In this document: positions 23,798-32,139 of the stretch, piece by piece | Layout: each line of letters opens with the position of its first letter | How positions within the stretch are numbered: position 1 is the stretch's first letter | Assembly (NCBI GenBank): GCA_023435645.1 | Contig: JAEYRK010000047.1 | Span: forward strand, 16,509 to 80,508 | Length of the DNA stretch: 64,000 bases | Reading direction: 5' to 3' | Origin: Bacillota bacterium | Lineage (GTDB): Bacteria > Bacillota > Clostridia > Lachnospirales > Lachnospiraceae | Translations under genes and position numbers: made by a program | The notes under the pieces: generated by a model | Databases searched by the model: none | Told to the model about the DNA's origin: nothing | What the model saw: only the letters and a program-made list of their open reading frames with translations

Positions 23798-25249
23798 ATG
23801 CGACTTATCAATAAACCATGTCGTTTTTGGAAAATTTTATTTGAAATTTTCCAAAAACGACATGGTTTTTCTGTTGACGAAGACTTACAATTGAAACAGC
23901 TGGAAGCATTGACTAACAAAGAAATGAGAATTCATATGGGAAAAACTAATGAGAGCATGATGGTATACGACAGATTAACAGGATTACCTAATTTGAATTT
24001 ATTCAAGAGCAAAATAAGAGAGCTAATACATGATCATTCCGGAGACTTATCTGCCGGAAGAAATCCTTTTGCAATAATACACCTTGATATTGATCATTTC
24101 AGATATCTTGTTGAAGCCTTCGGCAGTGAAGCGGGAGATGCAGTGTTACAACATGTGGCTGATTATCTGAACAGTCTTACGGAGGATCCTTCCTATTATG
24201 TTTCACGAACAGCATTTGATGAGTTCGCAATAATCTGCACCGGCGTTCCTTCAAGGAAAGAACTAATGCTACGGGTGGATGAGATTCTGAGTAATGTCTG
24301 CCAGCTCTGTCCGACAAAATATATCTATTATATCACTCTGAGCGCAGGTGTGGCGCTTTATCCCGATAACGGAGAGAATATGGATGCTCTGATGCTGAAT
24401 GCGGAGATTGCCACCTATCTGGCAAAAAAGTCGGGTGAGAACTATAAGATATACAGTAATAAGCTTCATAGGGATATCATGGGGCATATCCATATGGTAA
24501 ATAGATTACAGGAGGGAATAGAACGGGAGGAATTCACGCTGTATTATCAGCCGGAATATAAGCTTGCTACCAATGAAATCATCGGAGTAGAAGCTCTGGT
24601 AAGATGGCCGCAGCCAACAAAAAAGGATATCCCGCCGGATCTATTTATACCTATTGCAGAGAAATCCAAACAAATTTATGCGTTGGAACGATGGATTATC
24701 AGTACTGCACTCAATCAGAAGCTTACCTGGGAGAGAGAAGGGCTGGAGCATATTGAGTTATCTATTAACCTATCGAGTAAGACACTGGAAAGTGAAAGTA
24801 ATTTTCAGAGGATTGAAGAGTTGATTACCTCTTATGAGATCGATTATTCGAGAGTTACCATCGAGATTACCGAGACGATGATTATCACTAATGTAGAAGA
24901 GGCAATTGAGAAGCTGACAAGATTAAGAAGCTATGGCATCAAGATTGCGCTGGACGATTTTGGAAGGGGATATTACTCCTTGAATAATCTATTGAAGCTT
25001 CCGATTGATATCATCAAGATTGACCGAAGCTTTATCAAATCCATACCTGAAGCGAATGAAGAGACCGCCATTACAAGGAATATCCTGTCGATGGCTCGGG
25101 ATTTGAATTATATGGTGGTGGCAGAAGGAATAGAGACCAGAGAGCAATTAGAGTACCTCAGAGAGAACGACTGTGAACGGGGACAGGGCTACCTGCTTTG
25201 TACACCCTTACCGATCGATCAAATAAATGAAATGTTAAGAAATTTCTAA
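23798..25249 (+). CDS. GGDEF-EAL protein, probable c-di-GMP phosphodiesterase
   Basis: Up to 483 aa, without a membrane segment. The GGDEF domain (from about residue 55: YDRLTGLPNLNLF) has a degenerate active loop, TAFDEF at about 138, so cyclase activity is unlikely. The EAL domain keeps its catalytic residues: EALVRW (about 265), SINLSSKTLE, TIEITETM, LDDFGRGYYS, IKIDRSFI, VAEGIET, and GQGYLLCTP. Likely hydrolyses c-di-GMP. The start is uncertain: ATG 23798 lacks a ribosome site and would translate through the 25-bp palindrome. ATG 23924 (residue 43) is an alternative. Confidence 0.87.
   Translation: MRLINKPCRFWKILFEIFQKRHGFSVDEDLQLKQLEALTNKEMRIHMGKTNESMMVYDRLTGLPNLNLFKSKIRELIHDHSGDLSAGRNPFAIIHLDIDHFRYLVEAFGSEAGDAVLQHVADYLNSLTEDPSYYVSRTAFDEFAIICTGVPSRKELMLRVDEILSNVCQLCPTKYIYYITLSAGVALYPDNGENMDALMLNAEIATYLAKKSGENYKIYSNKLHRDIMGHIHMVNRLQEGIEREEFTLYYQPEYKLATNEIIGVEALVRWPQPTKKDIPPDLFIPIAEKSKQIYALERWIISTALNQKLTWEREGLEHIELSINLSSKTLESESNFQRIEELITSYEIDYSRVTIEITETMIITNVEEAIEKLTRLRSYGIKIALDDFGRGYYSLNNLLKLPIDIIKIDRSFIKSIPEANEETAITRNILSMARDLNYMVVAEGIETREQLEYLRENDCERGQGYLLCTPLPIDQINEMLRNF
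23813..23868. repeat. 25-bp perfect inverted repeat with 6-base loop
   Basis: Left arm 23813-23837 begins AAACCATGTCG. Right arm 23844-23868 ends CGACATGGTTT. The loop is TATTTG, and two further T residues follow. Every base pairs. It lies at the 5' end of the GGDEF-EAL reading frame. It may be a terminator or attenuator, or a recent palindromic insertion. Confidence 0.8.
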
Positions 25250-25310
25250 ATGGGCAACTTTCATAATGCATTTGCTATAGTGGATATAGCAACAGGTGTA
25301 TGGGGATAAA

Positions 25311-25341
25311 GAATGACGCATAGGAATATGCGTCATTCTTT
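25311..25341 (+). terminator. terminator after GGDEF-EAL gene
   Basis: GAATGACGCATA pairs perfectly with TATGCGTCATTC around GGAA, followed by TTTGCG. Confidence 0.75.
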
Positions 25342-25358
25342 GCGTTGTATGATATAAG

Positions 25359-25432
25359 TAGAGTCAATGGGGCTCGAACCCATGGCCTTTCGCGCGTCAG
25401 GCGAACGCTCGTCCCAGCTGAGCTATGACTCC
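25359..25432 (-). tRNA. tRNA-Val (GAC anticodon)
   Basis: Cloverleaf on the minus strand: acceptor GGAGTCA/TGACTCT, D-stem GCTC/GAGC, anticodon stem TTCGC/GCGAA with loop CTGACGC (anticodon GAC), and T-arm ATGGG-TTCGAGC-CCCAT. CCA is not encoded. No insertion is seen in it. Confidence 0.9.
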
Positions 25433-25547
25433 GTGTGGGACAATTATATCATAAGTGGATGAGAAAATCCAGATAGAAAAAAATTAACTTGGTACATCAT
25501 AGGAAATGTAAATTGCTTTCGTAATTGAAGTATCTTCTTTTTCTTGT

Positions 25548-26471
25548 CTAAATCCAACCGATCAGAGAAAGAAGGATCAGTGTCACGCCGATGAAGAGGA
25601 GATAGAGCTGGGTGGAGCAGATACAGCTGTTGATTGATAGTTCAACATCTCCTTCATATTGCCAGGCCCAGACAATTGACATGATAGGGGCAGGGCAAGC
25701 AAACAGAATACATAATAGTATGGTATTGTACCGATCGGTAACAAGGCTTAGGACACAGAAAAGCAGCAGGGGGAGGCATACAACCTTTATGATACTGATC
25801 ATAATGGCAGGGGTGCTTTTGATCCATCGAAATACGCCGTATTTCGCTATGGTAATGCCTAAGAAGATGAGGGCGATCGGGGAGGCGGCAGAACTAAGGC
25901 GATCAATCGTTTGATTGAGAAACACAGGGGGCTCCCATTGCGTGACTGTTATGATAAGACCGATCATTAAGGCAATTAAGCAGGGACTCGCAAGCCTTCG
26001 TTTGTCCATCTGCTCTGATTTACCGAGGAAGGAGGGGTAATAGAGCATCCAGATCAATACATCCTGTACCACACCGTGGAGTATAGCATAGGATACTCCC
26101 TCTGCTCCAAAGAAAATACTGATCAGTGGTATTCCGACATAGGTCACATTACCAATACCAAGGATATATTGTAATAGGAGCCGTTGTGGTCGTTCATAAT
26201 TTCGAAAGAGGACCTTACCAATGAAATAAAGTGCCAGTGTCACTAGGAAGGTGATGATAACAACTGTTAAACCGGAGGACAGCAATTCCTTAATGCTTAG
26301 GTCCCTAAAGGTGGACAATATCATAGCCGGGTAGCAGAGGTTGGTTAATAAAGCCGGTAAAGCAGCAGTAGCTGCATCGGGCAGCAATTTCATCCGAAAT
26401 GCTGCGTAGCCGATGCAGACTGTTGTAAACAAATAGAATAATGCAGCTGACTGCATGCTAGTATTTACCAT
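25548..26471 (-). CDS. AEC family transporter
   Basis: About 307 aa with roughly ten hydrophobic segments in the auxin efflux carrier (AEC) family pattern. The first half has ALPALLTNLCYPAMILSTF, and the central part has YILGIGNVTYVGIPLISIFFG, the conserved N-x-x-Y-x-G-x-P signature. Members export or exchange small organic acids. The start at 26471 overlaps the upstream epimerase gene by 14 bp; ATG 26456 is equally possible. Its place downstream of the epimerase and next to the LacI locus suggests a link to the sugar-acid cluster. Confidence 0.87.
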   Translation of the reverse strand: MVNTSMQSAALFYLFTTVCIGYAAFRMKLLPDAATAALPALLTNLCYPAMILSTFRDLSIKELLSSGLTVVIITFLVTLALYFIGKVLFRNYERPQRLLLQYILGIGNVTYVGIPLISIFFGAEGVSYAILHGVVQDVLIWMLYYPSFLGKSEQMDKRRLASPCLIALMIGLIITVTQWEPPVFLNQTIDRLSSAASPIALIFLGITIAKYGVFRWIKSTPAIMISIIKVVCLPLLLFCVLSLVTDRYNTILLCILFACPAPIMSIVWAWQYEGDVELSINSCICSTQLYLLFIGVTLILLSLIGWI

Positions 26472-27474
26472 CCGTAGCTTCAAAGTGAGTAGGAGCATTG
26501 ATTGCCTCGCCGCCGGCCATAATCCATTCGGCAACCATGTCAATCATTGTATTCAGAGGCACCGTCGGATACCCCATCAACTGATTCATTTTGCCTGCAT
26601 TGCTCAATAATGCACGGTTTCCCTCTGCTCCGGAGAAGATCGGAGTCTTGTTAAAACGCTTAGCAAATTCATAGGCAACCCATTTTGTTGATATGGTTTC
26701 CGGCCCGGTGACATTTAATTTGGTCGGGGGAACGCTGGTATGCAGTAGGGAGCGTAGCGCATATTCGCAGACATCTCCCTGCCAAATACAATTAAATACC
26801 GGCTGACCTAAGGATACGGGGGTCTCCTGATAGACTGCGTTGGCAATGTCATATAGGACGCCATAGCGCATATCAATGGCATAGTTAAGACGGAATAAAA
26901 CCATGGCTGTATTGTCCTTTTGAGCATAATGCTCCATAATACGTTCTCTGCCGAGACAGGACTGAGCATATTCTCCCTCGGGCCTTACTTCATCCAGCTC
27001 GTTAGAGCCACCGGAGTTCACCTCAGTCATGCCATAGACATTACCGGTGGAAAAGGCTACGATACTGGAGCCGGGGTAACGTTCACAGACCTTAGAGGGG
27101 AGCAGAGCGTTGATTTGCCAGGTTTGCGCTTGGTTTTGTGAGGTGCCGAACTTGCGGCCCACCATATAGATGATATTCTTAACATCGGGCAACTCCTTAA
27201 GAACTGCGGGATTGGATAAGTCCGCTTCGATTACCTCAACTCCTGCAGCCCTCATGGTATTTGGAGCATCCTGATAATCAAAAAGGGAAACGGCGATCAC
27301 TCTTTTGTCGATGCCGGCAGCATCGAAGGCTCTTTTTGCAGTTACGGCAAGGCTGGGACCAACCTTTCCGCCTGCTCCTAAGATCATGATATCACTATTA
27401 AGTGTTTTCATATCCTCAATCAGTCTTTGGCTGGGACGAGTCATAAGTTCAAAATAATCTGTTGTTGCTATCAT
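26458..27474 (-). CDS. NAD(P)-dependent epimerase/dehydratase family protein
   Basis: A 338-aa extended short-chain dehydrogenase. The Rossmann motif is ILGAGGKVGPSLA (near residue 30), followed by NIIYMVGRKFGTSQNQAQTW and the catalytic region VAFSTGNVYGMTEVNSGGSN. The last block lacks the usual YxxxK in standard form, so it may be a non-classical member. The start at 27474 follows AGGAGGAATTACC. Divergent from the LacI gene by 103 bp and followed by the AEC transporter. Probably acts on a sugar or sugar acid of the same pathway. Confidence 0.8.
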   Translation of the reverse strand: MIATTDYFELMTRPSQRLIEDMKTLNSDIMILGAGGKVGPSLAVTAKRAFDAAGIDKRVIAVSLFDYQDAPNTMRAAGVEVIEADLSNPAVLKELPDVKNIIYMVGRKFGTSQNQAQTWQINALLPSKVCERYPGSSIVAFSTGNVYGMTEVNSGGSNELDEVRPEGEYAQSCLGRERIMEHYAQKDNTAMVLFRLNYAIDMRYGVLYDIANAVYQETPVSLGQPVFNCIWQGDVCEYALRSLLHTSVPPTKLNVTGPETISTKWVAYEFAKRFNKTPIFSGAEGNRALLSNAGKMNQLMGYPTVPLNTMIDMVAEWIMAGGEAINAPTHFEATDGKY

Positions 27475-27508
27475 GGTAATTCCTCCTGTAGTTGTACTTA
27501 ATTGTTTC

Positions 27509-27536
27509 TTGCAAAAAAAATAATTTACGTTATAAT
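27509..27536 (+). promoter_or_regulatory. LacI gene promoter
   Basis: TTGCAA (27509-27514) and TATAAT (27531-27536) with a 16-bp spacer, 41 bp before the GTG start. Confidence 0.6.
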
Positions 27537-27577
27537 AGGCATTGCAACAATATTCCATAAATATGTGAGGTGATATC

Positions 27578-28642
27578 GTGAGCAAAAATGGTGAAAAGCG
27601 CATGACAATAACAGATATTGCGAGAATGGCCGGAACATCAGTCACTACCGTTTCCAGAGTTCTGAATGATGTGAATTATCCGGTGAGTAACGAGTTGAAG
27701 AAAAAGGTGAGAGAAGCAGCAGAAGCAGCTAATTATGTACCCAACCCAATGGCTCGATCTCTCAAAAGCAATCATGCGTTTACTGATATAGGAATTGTTA
27801 TTCCGAATATTTCGAATCAGTTTTATCTACAGACAACACTGGGTATCAATAATATAGCCTTTGAGAAGGGCTATAATCTCATTCTGTGCAATACCATGCG
27901 TCGTATTGAAAAGGAACGGGAATATCTCAGGCAGCTCTATGAACGTCAGGTCCGAGGGGTGATCCTTTCCTCCATTGATACGGATGCAAATATTGTCTGT
28001 GATTACATTTCAAAGGGAATGAAATTTGTACTCCTTGACCAGAGAATAGAGAACTCTAACTGCTCTTGTATCAACTTCGATTCGCGAAAAGGTGCTAATA
28101 TGGCCGTAAATTATTTGATCAGTCAGGGGCATCAGCGGATTGCCTTTGCGACGACGCCGCTGACTAGATGGACGCGTAAGGAAGTGTTTATTGGATATAA
28201 GGAGGCGCTGAAACACGCAGATATTGAATATACCGAGGAGCTGTTATATGTTTCCGGTCGGGAGTTTGACAATGAGGACAGTAATTATGAAGTTACCTCA
28301 GGTGATGTATTGGCAAAGCAATTCATTGAAAATCCTCATGATGTCACGGCCGTATTATGCATTAATGACATGGTTGCATTTGGGTTTATTCATACCTTAA
28401 GTAAATATGGAATACGTGTTCCGGAGGATATTTCGGTAGTAGGATTTGATGACATCCCCTTTGCAGACACCTTTATACCTCCGCTTACCACCATCCGGTA
28501 TCCATCCAATGAAACTGGAAAACTGGCAGCAATGATGCTTTTTAGTAATATGAGCGATGATGGTGCCAGTCTAACCCTGGATATGAATCTGGAACCTAAG
28601 CTAATCATCAGAGAAACAGTGAAGAACTTGAAAAAATCCTAG
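27578..28642 (+). CDS. LacI family transcriptional regulator
   Basis: 354 aa. The N-terminal HTH and hinge helix are clear (TITDIARMAGTSVTTVSRVL, then NYVPNPMARSLKS), followed by a periplasmic-binding-protein-like effector domain (IGIVIPNISNQFY, LLDQRIENSN, CINDMVAFGF, VVGFDDIPFA). GTG 27578 follows GAGGTGAT. It stands between the epimerase/AEC pair and the large catabolic operon and is the obvious candidate to bind the two TAGAAAACG-type palindromes at 29625 and 29797. The ligand is presumably the pathway substrate. Confidence 0.93.
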   Translation: MSKNGEKRMTITDIARMAGTSVTTVSRVLNDVNYPVSNELKKKVREAAEAANYVPNPMARSLKSNHAFTDIGIVIPNISNQFYLQTTLGINNIAFEKGYNLILCNTMRRIEKEREYLRQLYERQVRGVILSSIDTDANIVCDYISKGMKFVLLDQRIENSNCSCINFDSRKGANMAVNYLISQGHQRIAFATTPLTRWTRKEVFIGYKEALKHADIEYTEELLYVSGREFDNEDSNYEVTSGDVLAKQFIENPHDVTAVLCINDMVAFGFIHTLSKYGIRVPEDISVVGFDDIPFADTFIPPLTTIRYPSNETGKLAAMMLFSNMSDDGASLTLDMNLEPKLIIRETVKNLKKS

Positions 28643-29502
28643 TCCCTTATTGCTATTGGAGTATTTATGGCAGCAGACTTCATAATCGCATCCATTAGCT
28701 TCACTGAGAATAGTAATCTACCTGTATCAGGACTTTTACCGCTAGAGATTACATCAAAGAATGCTTGTAATCCATGAACATAACATGTAGTATCGTCTAA
28801 AATATAGTCTTTCTTCATCTTAACCATAGGGTGGGGCAAATCAGGTGCAGAATATATCTGCACTTTTTTGTTTGCTTTTACACCCGCTGGGTTTTTCTTT
28901 TGTTCTTCATAGTAAACATCTGCGCTCACATGATCCCCGGATATGCTGGCTTTCACGGAAACAGCATGTTCGCCACAGATTGCAGTGCACAAATCCGTTA
29001 AGTGACTACCATAGAAATACCATCCTCCAAAGGGAGAATTGGGATCGGCCCGGTAGGAAAGCTCTGCATAATCAGAAGCTTTGAATTCCTCCTGTAGCAG
29101 TGGTAGCTCCGGTAAAAAGCATAGGGTAGAGCCACCGGTAACAGGGGTGCCGTAATCCTGTGCGGCTTGCAGGATTAAAAGGGCATCCGCCGGATCAACC
29201 GTAAAGGGCTTATCAATAAATACAGGCTTATGTTTTTTGATGCATTCAAGGGCATAGTCGATATGTTTATTACCATCACGAAGCGTAATGAAGACAGCCT
29301 CTGAAGCATCGATTACCTCACTGGGTGTTTTTGCAATCCACTCAATTTCTGCTGAGGCGGCACAGGAGTGAAGTCTGTCCTCAGTGGTGTCACCTCCCCA
29401 AATGCAGTGAACCCGTGCATTGCCAAAGCGCTTTTCTTTGTTGATTGGAGAGGAGAAGTATTCCACATGCTTACTCTCTGCTCCAATCATTCCTAGTTTC
29501 AT
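28639..29502 (-). CDS. Gfo/Idh/MocA family oxidoreductase (1)
   Basis: A 287-aa NAD(P)-dependent oxidoreductase, shorter than the usual 330-380 aa. The N terminus is KLGMIGAESKHVEYF (an atypical dinucleotide-binding loop), then the characteristic KKHKPVFIDKPF block near residue 95 (EKP is DKP) and GGWYFYGSHLTDLC near residue 170. The stop overlaps the convergent LacI stop by 4 bp. AAGGAGG precedes the ATG. It is divergent from the ABC importer operon and shares the operator region with it, so the two are probably co-regulated. Confidence 0.82.
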   Translation of the reverse strand: MKLGMIGAESKHVEYFSSPINKEKRFGNARVHCIWGGDTTEDRLHSCAASAEIEWIAKTPSEVIDASEAVFITLRDGNKHIDYALECIKKHKPVFIDKPFTVDPADALLILQAAQDYGTPVTGGSTLCFLPELPLLQEEFKASDYAELSYRADPNSPFGGWYFYGSHLTDLCTAICGEHAVSVKASISGDHVSADVYYEEQKKNPAGVKANKKVQIYSAPDLPHPMVKMKKDYILDDTTCYVHGLQAFFDVISSGKSPDTGRLLFSVKLMDAIMKSAAINTPIAIRD

Positions 29503-29624
29503 ATACGAAACCTCCTTTCCAGATTGAATGATTCAGATAATTGAGAAACGAATTGCTTGTCGCAATCATCTCTTTGTTTTGACAATTTTGATTATATGAC
29601 AGAGCTTGTTAAAAAGTCAATAAA

Positions 29625-29640
29625 TAGAAAACGTTTTCTA
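29625..29640. promoter_or_regulatory. LacI-type operator 1
   Basis: TAGAAAACGTTTTCTA is a perfect 16-bp palindrome with the central CG typical of LacI-family sites. It abuts a minus-strand TTGACT (29620-29615) that probably serves the divergent oxidoreductase. Confidence 0.75.
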
Positions 29641-29681
29641 CATTTTTTCACGAATAAACTTAAAAATAATTAAAATATATC

Positions 29682-29711
29682 TTGAAAATATATGTGCATA
29701 TGTTATATAAT
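29682..29711 (+). promoter_or_regulatory. promoter of the ABC/catabolic operon
   Basis: TTGAAA (29682-29687) and TATAAT (29706-29711), spacer 18 bp. Implies a leader of about 210 bases before the binding-protein gene. Confidence 0.65.
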
Positions 29712-29796
29712 CGATACGAAAAGAGATTCAAAGTTGTTTAAACTATGCAATATAAGAAAATATTTACTATATTTTTCCTGAATTAGAAATAATATA

Positions 29797-29812
29797 TAGA
29801 AAACGGTTTCTG
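29797..29812. promoter_or_regulatory. LacI-type operator 2
   Basis: TAGAAAACGGTTTCTG, near-palindromic and sharing TAGAAAACG with operator 1, 172 bp away. It lies downstream of the plus promoter, so looping or roadblock repression is possible. A catabolite-control (cre-like) site is an alternative reading. Confidence 0.65.
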
Positions 29813-29931
29813 TTTTTTCTGTAAAACTAACCATGCTTCATCTGTTTATCTAACCTTTATTACGGGGTTTGCGCACCACGGTGCGTTTCATATAAAACCT
29901 AAATTAAGAAAAGAAAAGAGGGTATTGTATT

Positions 29932-31176
29932 ATGAAAAAATTAGTTACACTGGTTGCTTTCGTACTGATGCTCACCATGGCAGCTACAGCCTGCTCAAAA
30001 GGTGCGAAAACAGAAAAGACTCCCGACGCGAGTAAGGCTCCTGAGGCTACGACTGCTCCTGCTGGAGAAGAGAAGAAGAATCCGATCAAGATCGGTAGCC
30101 TTCAGGATTTAAGCGGTGGAGCATCTGAAGCAGGAAGAGCAAATGCTTGGGGTGCAGAGTACGCTGTTCGTCAGATTAATGAGAATGGCGGTATCAACGG
30201 ACGTATGCTTGAAATCATAACATTGGACATTAAGAACGATGTTCAGGAAGGTATCAATGCTTACAGACTGTTAAATGATGAACATAAGGTAGATGCAATC
30301 ATTGGACCTCCGTTATCAAATCCGGCTCTTGCCTGGGTTGAACTGTCCACTGAAGATAAAGTTCCTGTTGTAGGTCACTTCATGGATGAGCGTTGTACAA
30401 CAAATCAGGATACCGGCAAGCCCTATCCTTTTATGTTCCTTGCAGAGCCTGGATGTGCACAGCAGTCCTATAGCATTGCAAAGTATGGTGTGGAGGATCT
30501 CCAGTTAAAGACCTTTGCAACCTTCTATAACGCTGGTTTATCCTATGCGGTACAGCATGCTTTACCTTTTGCTGAGTATGTAAAGTCCAAGGGTTGTGAA
30601 GTAGTAGCAGAAGAAACCTTCCAGACCGGTGATGTTGATTACCGTGCACAGGCGATCAAGATTGCAGAAGCAAATCCGGATGCAGTATTTATTTGTAACT
30701 ATGCAGCGGACAACGCTCTTTGCTACGATTACCTTCGTGAAGCTGGTTATGAAGGAGTTATCCTTGGTAATAACACCTTCCAGTCACCCTTCAACTCCCT
30801 TGTAAAATCTGAAGTTTATGATACATATTTCTTACAGAACGTAGATATGGAGAATCCTGAGTCAGATTCTTATGAAATTGTACAGGCTTATATGACTGAA
30901 ACCGGTGCGAAGTATCCGATCGCCAACGCTTGCTTCGGATATGATGCAGTTATGGTATTAGCTGATGCACTGAAGCGTGCACAGGATCCTAGCAACGGTG
31001 AGGAAGTAGCATCTTTACTGGAGCAGACAAAAGAGGTTCAAAGCTCCTCCGGTCCTATCACAATCAATCCGGAAACTCATCGTACAGTAGGTATGCCGAT
31101 GTTAATTGCTAAGTATGATGAAAACTTCAGTCTGATCATCATTGACAGCATTCTGTTAGAAGAAGGTTTAGAATAA
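29932..31176 (+). CDS. ABC transporter substrate-binding lipoprotein (Liv type)
   Basis: A 414-aa extracellular receptor. Residues 1-22 are a lipoprotein signal with lipobox ATAC. A Lys/Pro/Thr-rich linker follows. Then comes the type I periplasmic-binding fold of the branched-chain amino-acid/amide group: IKIGSLQDLSGGASEAGRAN, AVRQINENGGINGRMLEIIT, and FICNYAADNALCYDYLREAG. First gene of the catabolic operon. The family also binds amides, urea, aromatic acids and nucleosides, so the context argues for a sugar-acid or heterocyclic ligand rather than branched amino acids. Confidence 0.9.
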   Translation: MKKLVTLVAFVLMLTMAATACSKGAKTEKTPDASKAPEATTAPAGEEKKNPIKIGSLQDLSGGASEAGRANAWGAEYAVRQINENGGINGRMLEIITLDIKNDVQEGINAYRLLNDEHKVDAIIGPPLSNPALAWVELSTEDKVPVVGHFMDERCTTNQDTGKPYPFMFLAEPGCAQQSYSIAKYGVEDLQLKTFATFYNAGLSYAVQHALPFAEYVKSKGCEVVAEETFQTGDVDYRAQAIKIAEANPDAVFICNYAADNALCYDYLREAGYEGVILGNNTFQSPFNSLVKSEVYDTYFLQNVDMENPESDSYEIVQAYMTETGAKYPIANACFGYDAVMVLADALKRAQDPSNGEEVASLLEQTKEVQSSSGPITINPETHRTVGMPMLIAKYDENFSLIIIDSILLEEGLE

Positions 31177-31203
31177 GTAGATATTTCGGCTTAACATTAA
31201 TGC

Positions 31204-31226
31204 GGACGGGCTTTCATAGCCCGTCC
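31204..31226 (+). promoter_or_regulatory. intercistronic hairpin after the binding-protein gene
   Basis: GGACGGGCT pairs perfectly with AGCCCGTCC around TTCAT. No T-run follows, so it more likely protects the upstream mRNA or gives partial termination, as is common between a binding-protein gene and its permease genes. Confidence 0.65.
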
Positions 31227-31246
31227 CATAAGATATGGAGGAAATA

Positions 31247-32128
31247 ATGAACCTGCAACTATTATTTAATGGTATTTCGTTAGGCGCTGTATATGCCCTA
31301 ATCGCGGTTGGGTTTGCACTTGTATTTAGTATTTTAAAGTTCAGTAATTTCGCTCATGGTGGAATGATCAGTGCATCAGCTTATATTGCGTATTTTTTTC
31401 AAGCGTCATTTAAAGAAGCACCACCGATTTGGATGACAATTTTATTTACCAGTATCATGAGTCTTTTGATCGCTTTGTTACTTGATACGATTTGCTATCG
31501 TAATATTCGTAAGAAGAACAGTCCTACTATTTATTATTTTGTTGCTTCCATCACGTTTGGTATATTAATTGAACAGATTCTGAATGTATTCTATGGTAAA
31601 GCATCCTACGGCTTTCCCCGTATGTTCGAAAAGACATCACTAGAGGTCTTAGGAGCAAAGATCTCTACACTGGATGCAGTAATACTGGCAATTTCCATTG
31701 CAATCTTAGTAGTACTAATGATAATCATCGAAAAAACGAAACTGGGTCTTGCAATTCGCGCGGTTTCTATTGATAGTCACACAGGACGGTTAATGGGTAT
31801 CAACTCCGGACTTGTTATCGTATTTACATTTGCCCTTGCCGGATTATTGGCAGGAGTATCCGGAACGCTTCTCGGTATGAAGTATTCCGTTTATCCGACG
31901 CTTGGATCCTCCATGGTTGTAAAGGGCTTCATTGCATCAACCATCGGCGGACTGGGTAGCTTACCGGGAGCAATCATAGCGGCAATTTTACTTGGTATTG
32001 TCGAGATGATATCGGTTTATAATCTTGGTTCCAGCGTTACACCGGTATTGTTATTTGGTATTATGTTATTTTTCTTATTCGTCAGACCACAGGGCATTTC
32101 CGGTAAGTTCGCCCAAGATAAGGTTTAG
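31247..32128 (+). CDS. ABC permease, LivH type
   Basis: About 293 aa with eight or so membrane segments of the LivH family: LLFNGISLGAVYALIAVGFA at the N terminus, FSNFAHGGMISASAYIAYFF, and the cytoplasmic coupling region TKLGLAIRAVSIDSHTGRLM. GGAGG (31237-31241) supports ATG 31247 over the ATG at 31235. Forms the importer channel with the LivM-type subunit encoded 11 bp downstream. Confidence 0.92.
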   Translation: MNLQLLFNGISLGAVYALIAVGFALVFSILKFSNFAHGGMISASAYIAYFFQASFKEAPPIWMTILFTSIMSLLIALLLDTICYRNIRKKNSPTIYYFVASITFGILIEQILNVFYGKASYGFPRMFEKTSLEVLGAKISTLDAVILAISIAILVVLMIIIEKTKLGLAIRAVSIDSHTGRLMGINSGLVIVFTFALAGLLAGVSGTLLGMKYSVYPTLGSSMVVKGFIASTIGGLGSLPGAIIAAILLGIVEMISVYNLGSSVTPVLLFGIMLFFLFVRPQGISGKFAQDKV

Positions 32129-32139
32129 GAGGTATACTC

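Larger units (their letters stand above)
29503..29931. other. 429-bp divergent control region
   Basis: AT-rich, no genes. It holds the two operators and the plus promoter listed separately. A short GC-rich dyad (CGCACC-AC-GGTGCG, 29872-29885) lies 46 bp before the binding-protein start and could be a leader hairpin or a third regulator site. Confidence 0.6.

Noticed and set aside
23798..23923. First 42 codons of the GGDEF-EAL frame as certain coding sequence
   Set aside because: No ribosome site, and a -10-like TATAGT directly precedes the ATG; the segment is mostly the 25-bp palindrome. Kept in the feature only as the maximal extent.
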